Assembly: GCA_964017195.1 (NCBI GenBank)
Contig: OZ024887.1
Span: forward strand, 4,701,959 to 4,765,958
Direction: 5' to 3'
From: Siderastrea radians
Taxonomy: Eukaryota > Cnidaria > Anthozoa > Scleractinia > Rhizangiidae
Length of the DNA stretch: 64,000 bases
Shown piece by piece: positions 1 to 11,182 of this stretch. Numbering within the stretch: position 1 is the first letter of the stretch; each line of letters begins with the position of its first letter. Position numbers and translations under genes: made by a program. The notes beneath the pieces were generated by a model. That model did not search any database. It was given only the letters and a program-made list of their open reading frames with translations, and was not told the DNA's origin.

Positions 1-109
1 AACATTCCGGGTCTCATGACGACACTTCCACTCCGGGGTAGAAACTGAGCTGCTTTACCGGTCTAAAATACTGACTTACCTGTCACCCTGAAAACTAGGG
101 AGAACACTG
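1..109. mobile_element. Terminal fragment of a TIR element (CAGTGTTCTCC family)
   Basis: This is the right end of a DNA transposon. It closely matches the right end of the element at 30,624-31,450: both share the gacacttcca block, the 'gctttaccggtctaaaa' block and the terminal 'aaaactagggagaacactg'. The rest lies outside the window. It abuts, and probably interrupted, the hAT-like zinc-finger region that follows. Class is uncertain; the CAGTG terminus is hAT-like. Confidence 0.65.
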
Positions 110-518
110 GCGATGTTTCTGTTGTTTGCTCTTGACGATTTCCAGTTGATTGTGCCATCGTTGAGCTTGCTGAAGAGCTAAAAAAATTGCTTATTTTGGT
201 GGTTTTTTCATTGCTTTGAAGACTTTTTACGTGTTCTTCATGTTTCTTGCCTTTCATATAGCTCACCAAGGCTGACTCTCCCATTACATTAAGGTCGATG
301 CTTTTCTTGCAGGCAAAACAGAACGCTTTGTTTGGATTCTTGTCGTCTTTCCGCAGCCATGACTTATACCCATCTTTTTCCAGCCATTTTTCATTAAAAT
401 GGCACCTGCCAGGCATTGTGACATCCAGCTTAACCCTCAAAACAAATACAGAAATGCCAGAAAACGAGAGCTTGAACACACGTACAAACCAGACATGCGC
501 TGTGCACTTGTGGCTCAA
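63..518 (-). pseudogene. hAT-type transposon N-terminal zinc-finger ORF fragment
   Basis: The open frame on the minus strand encodes a BED/TTF-like zinc-binding domain starting at an ATG at 416. It has FNEKWLEKDGYKSWL, then FCFACKKS with the Cys pair, then SYMKGKKHEEHVK with the His pair, followed by a Ser/Thr-rich linker. This kind of finger is common at the N terminus of hAT transposases and their relatives. No transposase catalytic region follows; the frame runs into the unrelated terminus at 1-109, so the copy is truncated. Inference: a 5' piece of a dead hAT transposon. A host zinc-finger exon is possible but less likely, given the hAT-like terminus at 789. Confidence 0.6.
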
Positions 519-599
519 CGTACATCCGCGAGATTAACGAGAGAGCATTGGGAACGAAAACAAGTGTTTTTATGCATTTTGTGAGCATTTCGAGGATGT

Positions 600-789
600 T
601 ATACTTTGTTTACCTGAACATTTGTTTTCACTGGCTTTCATTCACTTTAAAACCTTAAAGTATTAATATTTCTCGATCTTCTTCAATAAAAGATCAAGGA
701 CTTTCAAGGACCAAAATCAATTTCAAGTACTAATTGGACTTCTGAAATTCAAGGGTTTTCAAATGTTTTCAAGACGTGTACGAACCCTG
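600..789 (-). mobile_element. hAT-like terminus upstream of the zinc-finger ORF
   Basis: Read on the minus strand, the block starts CAGGGTTCGTACACGTC and continues with repeated AAGTCCTTGA / TTTCAAGGGT words typical of hAT subterminal repeats. It lies directly upstream of the zinc-finger ORF and in the same orientation, so the two probably form the 5' part of one element (about 110-789). Confidence 0.5.
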
Positions 790-880
790 AATAATGGTAC
801 CCAGAGATTGATTAACAGGATTTTCGGACTGAAAGTCAAAATTCAGAAAATGATGACATCACAATAAATAGAAAGTGACT

Positions 881-950
881 CAAGACAGATTCGAACCAGC
901 GACTATCAGGAGTGAATACCCGCCGCATTAACTGACTGAGCTAGCTCGAC
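881..950 (-). repeat. tRNA-derived SINE head
   Basis: On the minus strand this block has a tRNA-like A box (TAGCTCAGTCAGTTA) and, some 30 bases further, a B box (GGTTCGAATC). Together they form an internal RNA polymerase III promoter. The acceptor stem does not pair well and there is no clear anticodon arm, so a SINE head or tRNA pseudogene is more likely than a working tRNA. Confidence 0.6.
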
Positions 951-2500
951 ATTTTTCGAAACTCAGGAAGATTTTTAGTTTATATAGTTAAAATACACTG
1001 CATACCTCACTTCCTGTTGGGGAAGTCGTCCACCTTCTAAAGATTTTCAGTGGATTTTGTACAGTGGTTTTTTTTTAAAACAAGATCGACAGCGGCAGAA
1101 ATGGTAGGAATCAACTTAGTTGCGATGGTGATTGAAATGTATGTTTAAATCATAGTTGATTCTCGGTATTCTCTTCGGTTTTTTTTCGCCGCTCCGCCGC
1201 GATATGAAGTTTCTATCGCGCGGCATATGCATGTGACAGCGTTTATTTGCGAGGAAACTGAGCTGCTCAACAAACGTTTATACGCAAAGATCAGTGATTT
1301 AATTAGATAACCACTCGAAAAGCAGCTTTCTTACCGCTTCGTTGCGTTCATTTCATTGTTTACAGAAACAAAGAACTCTGGTTTCTTTTGTTTCTGTTGT
1401 TTTACAAACGACGCCGACTTGACTTTTTGGCCTCGTTTTTCTCGAAAACGAAGCGAAAATCAGTAAAAAAATTATCTGGGCAATGTTCTATGAATGAAGG
1501 GAAGGTCACATGCAAGAATTCAGGCAGTTTTGAGCAAAATGAAAAAACGGCCTAAAATTCGACATAAGACGGTTATGCTCTCAGCCCTTCAATTTACCAC
1601 TACTTATTGCATGTAGCTCACATATAAGAATACAAAGTAGAGAAATTAAGAAGAAACTCTTGCTCACAAGCAAGCAACCTACACAGGTCTCTTGTCACAA
1701 ATCTAGGAGGGGATATAACCATTTTTTTAACCAAACTAATATATCAAGGTGGACTCAAAACTAGGTGGACTTATTAATAAAGTTCTGAGATTTTACGGTA
1801 TTTCAGAGATGACAACTCATTACCACAGTGTTACTACACTGAAGAGGACCGTTAAGGACGAAAGGCCTATGTAGTTTATTAAAATCGTAGCTGTATGGCG
1901 ATACACAACTTGTTCTTTTTAGTATATTTAGTATTCACACTCTTCAGACATTCGTTAGTACAGAATACAACTCAGGGCTATAAACTCCACCGGAAAATCC
2001 GCTGATATGAGGAATTATTGTAAAAACAACTCACCACTATCTCATGCCAGTCATGCTTGAGCCTCCACAGAACCCAAAATACCATTGTTCCACCCATAAC
2101 CTTGGACAAGATGACATGGATTCTCTTTGGCTTGGGGAGTTGAGCTATAATACCACCAGCCATACCTGAATTATTAAATAAGCCCCTTTTTAGTAATCAT
2201 GGCATACTTTTTTATCTTGATAATACACGTATTAGTTCATTGAAATGTTCTGTCTACCCTGAGTGTAAAGTGGTAGGACACGGCAGTTCTTCATTATCCC
2301 AGGTTACTTTTTTTATAAATTATAATATAGCTCTGGTATGTTTAAATTGAAACTGAATGTGCCTTATGAGAGTATAATGCATGCTGAAATGAGGCCGCCA
2401 TTTTTTGTGTGCGTGCAGTTTTTAGATCATTACATATCGCAAACCAGAAGAGAAATTTCACGATTTAAAATAACTATACCACAAAATTAAAAAGAAGACT
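951..2500. other. No recognisable gene
   Basis: AT-rich sequence with scattered short ORFs of up to about 60 codons, none with a recognisable domain or splice pattern. Confidence 0.5.
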
Positions 2501-2850
2501 TCAAGTGGTGTATCTTTTCATTGAAGGAATTCTGACACTTTTTAGAAACAATTTGCAAAACAAAACACTGTTTATGCAGTCATCCGTGATGCCATTCTGT
2601 GCGCACTTGCAAGCTGAATAAAACTTGCTTTCTTGCAAATTGAAGCCAATTTCATGTAGTGTAGTATCGTCAGCATACATTTCAACAGCTGCTTCATCTA
2701 TCACGGAGGTGGTGTCTGGGAGATCATTAGTATAAAGGCTAAAGAGAATAGGGCCCAGGACAGATCCCTGTGGAACACAGCTGGGCAGGCAGCTGGATTG
2801 AGCAGAGTAACCGACTGTAACAACAAGGGATTTGGAAGAACATTTCTTTA
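2501..2850 (-). pseudogene. LINE (non-LTR) reverse transcriptase fragment
   Basis: The minus-strand frame reads through two classic reverse-transcriptase blocks. The first is VPQGSVLGPILFSLYTNDLP. The second, about 15 residues later, is the catalytic motif EMYADDTTLH, where YADD is the polymerase active site. The spacing is that of Jockey/CR1/L2-like LINEs. Only about 100 residues of the palm are recognisable; the endonuclease and the rest of the protein are missing, so it is a dead fragment. Confidence 0.8.
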
Positions 2851-2902
2851 ATTACTTCAATTTAGGGTAAAAAAAGGAGCCGACGTCCCTGAGTTAAATA
2901 GT

Positions 2903-3320
2903 ATACCTGCCAGCTCTCATGCATTATGCGTGAGTCTCACGCCTGTGGATCAAAGACATCGATCTCACGCATCAAGGACAATTTCTCACGCCTGACTCAA
3001 AATTCCGGACTACTTGTTCATCAACCATTAACGTGAAAAATTCAATTCAATTTCCACCTAAAATAGTCTAGTGAACGGCGCTAAATGTCACGTTTGAGTC
3101 CTAAATAACAAGCAAACAAGATCGTGCCGAGATTTCGAGTTTCGCACCACGATATTCGGCAACCTTCCGAAATCATTGGATCATCTTTGGGGATTGTCGG
3201 AAGTGTTCGGAAGTCGTCGGGACATCTAATGTTCAGACGTCGTCTGAAATTTTTCAGAAATTCAGGTATTATGGATACAAAAATCTCACGCATTTGACTT
3301 AGGAAAAGTTGGCAGGTATA
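2903..3320. mobile_element. MITE with TATACCTGCCA termini and TCTCACGC words
   Basis: The left end TATACCTGCCAGCTCTCA is inverted at the right end (AGTTGGCAGGTATA). AAATAG flanks both ends as a possible target duplication. The word TCTCACGC(A/C) recurs in the subterminal parts and once inverted. Short repeated subterminal words are a known hAT feature. No transposase; non-autonomous. Confidence 0.65.
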
Positions 3321-3497
3321 AAATAGTGTATGCTTTTTGTCGGCAGTCAGTGCTCATTAAAAGCACTGGGAACACCACTGGTGTCCCAGGCAAGGCGCGA
3401 TCTGCCCGCACCTACGACAGTATGTTGGCGTCGGCTATTCAGATAGTCGCATTACCATAAATATCGCCAAAGGTCTCCCATGATTCCAAACCTAAGC

Positions 3498-4150
3498 TTA
3501 AGGTGATTCCATCGCAATAGAAGGAATATTTAAAATTTTCTAAAACTTGGTCCAATTGGTAATTATGTTTAGAGCATTTCAAAAATGCAATAACAAATAG
3601 GGGTCACCGTGCTTGTTTTTCCACAAAATGGATAGCCATTAATAGCAACTATACGACCCGCAAGGTTTCCCTGAGAAACCCTAGTAATCAGAAATGTGTA
3701 CTATAATTGCTTTAAAAAGTCATTGCTTGATCGAAATATCGAAGCAGTTCAGCAAAATAGACATTTATCTTGCATTGTACACTACTTTAGTTGAACAGGA
3801 ATTAAAGATATGAAAAAAATTAAAGAATCTGCCGCGTGCGTACATACCCTGCTGTACCTAAAGATGTGTTCTTTCTGGCATTTAGATAAAAATATCTCAA
3901 AGCAGAATTTTTAACTTTTCTTAAAATCGCAATATATTGTTGTCGACCGTGTGCCATTTGAATTTATGTGTTAAAAAATGGGGGTCACCGAGCTCGTTTA
4001 GGAGAAAACGACCATTTATTTCTCTAAACAGCTCTGCTTTCATAGAAAACCTATCAAGTTCTGAAGGTGCGCGCGCTCGTGCATGCGCTGATCATGCAAA
4101 AAATAATACGCAGAAAGGATGCGTAATGCAATTGAATGGAATCACCTTAA
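3498..4150. mobile_element. TTAA-flanked TIR element, copy 1
   Basis: The element starts TTAAGGTGATTCCAT and ends with its exact reverse complement. TTAA at both ends fits a 4-bp TTAA target duplication (piggyBac- or Kolobok-type). It forms the left half of a 1.3-kb inverted pair with 4,158-4,814. The ORF inside has no recognisable domain. Non-autonomous. Confidence 0.7.
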
Positions 4151-4157
4151 TATAAGC

Positions 4158-4814
4158 TTAAGGTGATTCCATTCAATTGCATTGCGCATCCTTTCTGCAC
4201 ATCCTTTTTTTGCCTGATTAGCGCGTGCACGAGCACACGCACCTTCAGAACTTGATGGGTTTTCTATGAAAGCTGAGTTCTTCAGAGAAATAAATGGTTG
4301 TTTTCTCCTGAACGAGCTCGGTGACCCCCATTTTTTAATACAAAGATTCAAATGGCACACGGTCGAGTACAATATATCGCGATTTTGAGAAAAGTTAAAA
4401 ATTCTGCTTTGAGATATTTTTATTTAAATGCCAAAAAAAAACCCACGTCTTTGGTACAGCAGGGTACGTACGCTCGCCGCAAATTTGATAATTTATTTCA
4501 AAATCTTGATTCCTGTGCAACTAAAATAGTATACAATACAAGATAAATGTCTGTTTTGTTGAACTGCTCCAATATTTCAATACAAGCAATGACTTTTTAA
4601 AGCAATTATGGTTCTCATTTCTGATTACTAGGGTTTCTCAGGAAAACCTTGAGGGTCGTATAGTTGCTATTAATGGATATCCATTTTGTGACAAAACAAG
4701 CATGGTGACCCCTATTTTTTATTGCATTTTTGAAATGTTCTAACCATAATTACCAACTGGACCAAGTTTTAGAAAATTTTTAATATTCCTTCTATTTCGA
4801 TGGAATCACCTTAA
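4158..4814. mobile_element. TTAA-flanked TIR element, copy 2 (inverted)
   Basis: This is the reverse-complement partner of copy 1, separated by only seven bases (4,151-4,157). It has the same TTAAGGTGATTCCAT termini. The two copies differ by scattered substitutions and small indels, so the pair is not brand new. Confidence 0.7.
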
Positions 4815-5201
4815 ATGCATAATCTTAACTCAAATTTTCACCAAATTTCTTGAACGCCAGCAACTTTAAGCTTATATTGTATAATACTTCAGTCACTTAT
4901 AACTTTTTGTAAAATTAGGCTCATTTAAGCCCATACCCAAGCATATCTAAGGCTTACAATATTCAGTCAACCCAATGTAAGCTTAACTTGTCGGGGCCCC
5001 TGCAAAAACAGTTCATTTGCATAGGCAGTTACTTATATTTTGACTCTACATGGCAGTTAATTTATTTCATTTCTCACTTCTAAAATACTTAAGGGAAATT
5101 GAAACGTACCTTTTCCTTCCCAACAGAGTCTGAGCCGGGTAAAACTTGAGAAATTTGCTTCGCCGTATTTCCAATATGGCGGTCGCCGAGACTTGTTACC
5201 A

Positions 5202-5250
5202 CAGGTAGCCCAAGCTCGTAACACGTCGTCTTACGAGCTTGGGCGACCTG
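5202..5250. repeat. Short perfect-stem inverted repeat
   Basis: The arms 'gcccaagctcgtaa' (left) and 'ttacgagcttgggc' (right), with flanking aggt/acct, surround an 8-base loop. It would fold into a hairpin of about 20 bp. No gene context explains it. Confidence 0.6.
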
Positions 5251-8200
5251 AATTGTTACCAGACCTCCTCGGAATTGCTGCTCCCCAAAAAGAGTTTCTT
5301 TTGCCCAGTTTCTGACCCTTGTAAGGATATTTTTATTTCATCCAGATTTTATCCCATTAAAGTGTTCCTCTTACCATTCCCCGACCAAACTAATAATGTT
5401 AAAAAGATTCCTTATTTATTCCCCCTCACGTACCCTCCGTGAACGACTACAACCTCCAGTCTACAGAGACCCTAGCCCTTTGTGATATCATCTCGTTGTA
5501 AGATTTGAGTCGTGGTGGGGATATGATAATAGTCCACAATAGGAATTTTTGTACTGTTTTTTATCTGACCGACTCACTTTCAAGGGAAAGAGGGCATTTT
5601 AATGGATAGCCATTATAAAGCCCGTCATAATTTTGAGGCGAAAGCAGTTTTCTAAGCATGCATTTTTAAACGAGAACAAGAATTGGTGATTGACCAGAGT
5701 CAAACACTTTCGATTTTTAAAGAAAAGCACAAGAGTGTCGATCCGTTGACGAGAAACGCCGATTACATTGCACCTAAATGAATAGCTTTGGAATAGACAT
5801 ACGAGAGCAATAGCCTTTAACACCGGCCGCCTTCCTCAACTCCGAGCTCGTTTATTTTATAGGACGTTTGACCGAGCTGGGGTTGAAAAGGATTTTATTG
5901 TTTGTTTATTAGCCGATGTATTGTTGAGCGGCACAGTTCATCAGCTCACGAATTTAAATCAGTAAAATAAATACAATAAAACAGTTTTAGTTCAGGCTCT
6001 AGAAATTCGTTGGAATTTATTGGTCATTTGTTAATGATAAAAAAAAAACACGTCTACAGTACAGTATATCAAATTCAAGGACTGATGAAAAATGTATCGG
6101 ATAAGACGTCTTCCTTGAAAGGCACCTAAACGAAAAAATTAACCATAGTACCTTAAATCCTTATCTCAGTTAGGAAATAAATTTGGAAGGATTAACGTTT
6201 TCTTTGAATGATGTGACCCCCCGGGTCACTCAAATCCATTTATCACTCTCCAGGAGCAATGAAACACGAAAAAGATTTCTAGCTTAACAAAAGGACCTTT
6301 CTTTCCAATACACCACACGATATGATTCCTAACACTTAGGTTGCTTGAAAGAAGCAATTTCGAGTCAGGGACCGTCTCAGCCAAGGCCTACTAGGCATTC
6401 CTAAGCTACTGCCGCTTGACAACGCAAGCACCCAGACGTAAGACCTTGTGTTACTGTACGGAAATTACCCCGGATTCCGAGTGCAGTTTCAGATAGGTTG
6501 TTAACTAAGAACGACCCGCACGATTTTTTGAAAAGATTAAGGCTGTGCAATCTTCTTTGGACCTCTTATCACTTGCGCGGCCTGAATTAAGTCTTAATTT
6601 CGTATTTTCGCGTGTAGGTTTTCCACTGTATTTATGACGCTTTTTATTTTTGTTTTTTCCCTTTCATTGACGATATGAAAGAGAATAAGGAGTTGGTTGC
6701 AGTCAAATGAATTGTGTCCGACTCGAAAGAAAAAATTACGTGAGCCGCTAAAGATTTGAGTGATTATATTGCGAGTGCCGGTTTCAGTATCCTACGTGAG
6801 CTCTGTGTTTATATGCCTTGTGAACGTAGGGAGCCCGTTCAGGTTAGCCGTAGCCGGTCTCCAACAAAGCAGTAAGAAAACAAGGGCAAAGGACGTTGTG
6901 GTTTTGTAAAAGAGGTGTCACGGTCATGTCCATGCTAGGCAGAAACAGGAATTTCCTAGCAGGGTTGGACTTTCTAAACGGGTCGTCTGTGATAACTGTG
7001 TTTCATAAGCCACGACGGATTTCTGAAAACACTAGAGAAATAAAGCGGTGGCTCCTGCGTTGTTCATTTCTCTAGTATTCTCAATTTTCGAATTGTTTTC
7101 AGGACAATTGTGCATCATGGTGTTGCCTTTTTTGTCTGCTTAGCGATCATGATAAACTTCTTCGTAAGCTTTATGGCTATGATGAAACGGAAACTAAACG
7201 AGTTCTCACAGTTTTATTTCCCCTCACTCGGCCTTTTTCTGTTCTTTCTTCGTTCTTTGTTTCTCGAATCACTTGTCCACATTTTAAGATATTCTACCAA
7301 AAATTTCTGCAGAGAATTACAATAAAATGAAAAAGCGCTTTCTTTTCAATTTTCGTCTCACGAAACATACCTCGAACTGAAACAATAGAACATACTTTTC
7401 AGTACTTTCTGCTCTGTTAAAGCTTGGTTTTTAGCTAATCAAGTGAAGTGAAATTAAGTCAGTGGTCGCCGGCAAGAGCACACACGATTTCTTTGTTTTC
7501 TACACCCAGTTAAAGATTCATCATTTCCTCGATCGTCTGATACCGAAAAAGCCAATAAGCCTACATACAAATGAAACTGTGGGAGTTTTTCTACAGCCAA
7601 AGAACTACCCTTATAAAAAACTGTGTAAAGGACTTTTCGGTTTATTTAGTGTCGTTTTCGTTCTAGTTGGTCCACCGTTGTACAGCACTGACAGCCTATA
7701 TGAAACCTCAAGAAATGTTTTACGGCGCCTATACAATTCTTTCTCGGGACGAAATTAAAGAAAGGTAGCATTCTGTATAGCGAAACTTAAAACTTTCGAA
7801 ACTCTACAATAAAATCTCGGAGTATCACAGCTGCTGTTGTCACAATAAATGTGTCAAGAAAAATCAACTCACCGCTTCAAAACATTCCATAAAAAGGAAA
7901 ATAACAGCAAACAATAAACATGAATAAAGAGGAACCGAACATTGTGTACGTGTCGCGGCTGGAAGATAGTAAAATGCGCGCTAACACAGGTGTTTTATTC
8001 ATTCAAAACGCAGATGGTAGCCCGACGTCCGCTAAATGGAAAAGAAATGTTCGTCGCTATGGCATAAAATCAAAAAGTTTGTGAAATATTTATCGATTTT
8101 GACAAAAGAGTTTCAGAAAGTGGTACTGGTTTTATTGTCAACTGAAGAAACGTTACAAGTTTGACGAGCATCTCTCTCACCTTATGGTTTAAAAAAATCT

Positions 8201-11022
8201 TCATTGGCACTCTCATTTGAAACTTCTTTCCGTTACTTAAGACGTCTCTTCAAGGTTTATTATAGACCCTTCGTTGATATTTTTTATTAATACCTCTACA
8301 AAAAAAAAATGAGTAAATAACTAAAGAAACCACTTCAGAGAAGTTAAACATTACGATACGACACACTTGATTGCTTAGGTAACGAGACAAAACCCACACG
8401 TGTTGTTTCTTCTTCGTTTTTTTGTCTCTTGTCTTTGCTCTACTTCTTTGTCTGGAGAGCCGTTTGAGTTATGACTATCATTTGTCACAAGAGGATTGAT
8501 GCTATTTTGTCAATAAAATGCCATACAACATTGTAAAAGGACAAAAAAGGAACGCACTGGTTAAAAATTCGCCGAAGTGAAAATTTCAATGTTGTATGCC
8601 TCACTGCGCGTATGCAATCATCTGGCAATTTACGCAAGGAACTATTCTCTTATTTATTCAGGTGTAATTTTTTTCCTCGACAAATTGGAAAGGTAGGCCT
8701 CTCTTTCAAAGGGAGCAGCACGTGTATCGTACATAATCTCACCGACTCGCCTTGATATTTCGTTGAGGTTCCATGTCAACGACTGGGCGGCGGAAGAAAT
8801 TGTAAACCGTAACAAAACACATGATTTAAAAACGATCTTGACTGGATTAGACAGATAGAAATGTTAGATAAGTTTCTTAGAGCTTAGGAAAGGAATTTTA
8901 TTTTTATTGTGAGTCAATTGTCTGTTAACACACCTCAGCGTGATTAGCAGCCAAAACTTTTCAGTTTGGGCTAACAGATGTCAAGGTCTACGTTACCTGT
9001 TAAATTCAAATTTCACTCATCATAATTCAAAGTCGATACAAGAATACTACAAAGTGACACAAAGAGACTTGAAGAAGGCGGTGTAGCAGCGTGTTCTTTT
9101 GATGAGGGGGGGGGGGGGGAAGAGAGCGGACTTTTTAACGTGTACTTAAGTCTTGGGCTGTAGCGGGTTGCACTTTCTTGTTTATTATGCAGACAGTTCC
9201 TGCATATGAGAAAGCGCGCGCTTTGACTGGCCCCCTACTATAAATTATAGACTATTAACTCGTACCCAACGAGTAAAGAAATCCTGCGAATAAGATTGCA
9301 TAATCCAGGGATCGTCTATATAGCAAAACATATTGTTCGTTCGATGTATTAAAGTTGTCTCGTAGCGGCTACTGCTGCTACTGCTCGGCGCTGCGAAGCT
9401 CGTTGGCTGATGCCTAAAGTGATATGAGACACGATTACCCGGAACAATTTTTTTAAAATATCCAGTTGTTAGGGAAATCGCTTGAGCAAATAGACGAAAC
9501 GAATGCTTAAGAATATACTTTTAACCATTATTAAATATGCAAGAAAAACCACACCACAGGCAAATCAAATACAGAAAAAGAAGTCAGCGGGAAATGTTGT
9601 TCAATCACCAATGCTGTCTTTACCAACCCCCGTACTTTAGGAACCGCACTTCAAGGGGAAGAGGCGGACAATGGCATGTTGACCATGCTGGCTAAATAGC
9701 AAGTCATTAAGCATTTTTGTGGGAATTGCAAATTGCTGACGATGAAATGAAGCGACAAGAATAAGGGGAAAAAAAGATATAAAAAGAAAAAGAAATGATC
9801 CCTGCTCACAGTGAACGCAATGGAGTTCACAACTGAGTAAAGTACGTTCATTTCGTTTTGGCGACTGTTTCATTATTTAGTTTCTAGAGTCTAACATGTT
9901 CTTAGGAGTAGGCGAAATTAAAACGTTCAGAAGAAAACCTCATACAATGGAAAAGATAAGAGCATTTTGTTGAGCTCAGACAAAAGCGGCCTTTGTCTAC
10001 ACAGCGAAAACTAAAAGGGAATATTAACATCGAGCTACGTCTCTCTGGGGTAACAGATGGGTTTTGCTACAGCACATGTTACCAGGATGCGGGCCGGGTG
10101 ACTTCCGGCTTGTTTCATTGTAATATGTTTATAGGGGGGCAACGGAAGCCGGAAGTTACCCACATTTTCAGACTTGTATAATTTACAGCGCAGTTGTATA
10201 GAACTTCTTGTGATTTACCAACACTCGTCTTTTCCCAGCCATACAACCCTTTCTTCATGGAGCGCTACTTATAAAAACGAGTATTAAATAAAGCGCCCTT
10301 CTTCGGAAAAACACTAGAGCGCCTGCAAAAGTTGCGGGTCGCGCGGACACTCGTCACGTGGAAGGGGGAGAGAAAGTTTCGTGGGCCACCAAGCGGGGAG
10401 CAAAATGCGCACGTCTGAATGAGGGAGGAAAACACCCGTGGGCCATACTAATTGATATCAAAGACATGATCAGTCGTTTGAAATCTAAGCAAACGCTTGA
10501 CTAGCTAGAACCAAAGTTATATTTATTTAATGTTTATTACTAGCTGTTTTCAATCGAATGTTGAAAGTAATTCGCGTTTGTTGTTGTTTTTTTTTTACTT
10601 TTCTCCGCGTTGTGATTGGTTTAAAAAGCTCGCACCACTTTCTAAACCAATCAGAAATGAAATCAAACCCAACTTGCTCGCAAGAGTTTTCCTGCCATCG
10701 GAGCTCTTAACATGTTTTTGTTCCGAGTTCTGAATGTTTTTTTTTTACGTTGTTAGCGTCTGTTGTTACTAGTGAGAGCAATCACTTTGGTTTTGGTTTT
10801 ATCACTGCTCGGCGAGGCTTTTTTGTTCAATTTCCCATAGAGCACGTTTACAGGTAGCATGCAGAGGTCTCGCGTGGACTTGTTTCATGTCGCTCGTATT
10901 TTCTTGGGCACAAAAAGGATGTGTGCACGTGTGTTCAAGGGCGGAATATGAAAATGCGTTGCGCGCGATGCCACGCAAAAGAAGCGGTCTGTAAAACCAG
11001 CCACCATTTGATTCACTTAATC
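5251..11022. other. No recognisable gene
   Basis: About 5.8 kb with only short open frames, none with a known domain or a convincing multi-exon pattern. It holds a G homopolymer at about 9,107-9,119. It may be the distal upstream region of the CDKN1 gene. Confidence 0.45.
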
Positions 11023-11182
11023 CCTCACAAGCAAAAGAACGAGTGACTTGGAGTAAGTTTAAGAGATTTCCTATTTAGTTCAGTACCTCCGACATGCAAA
11101 ACGCGCATCTCTCACAAGCAACAGAACGAGTGACTTGGAGTAAGTTTGAGAGATTTCCTATTTAGTTTCCTCCGACATGCAA
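11023..11182. repeat. Tandem duplication of about 75 bp
   Basis: The block starting ctcacaagca and ending cctccgacatgc occurs at 11,023-11,099 and again at 11,110-11,182, with a few substitutions and a short indel. A simple local duplication. Confidence 0.8.

Noticed and set aside
881..950. Functional tRNA gene
   Set aside because: A and B boxes are present but the acceptor and anticodon stems do not pair convincingly; kept as a SINE head.
3937..4372. Two similar 72-76-codon frames
   Set aside because: They are the same stretch in two inverted copies of a MITE; low complexity and no domain.
7462..7758. 98-codon frame as a gene
   Set aside because: No ATG-supported context, domain, splice partners or coding bias evident; treated as chance.
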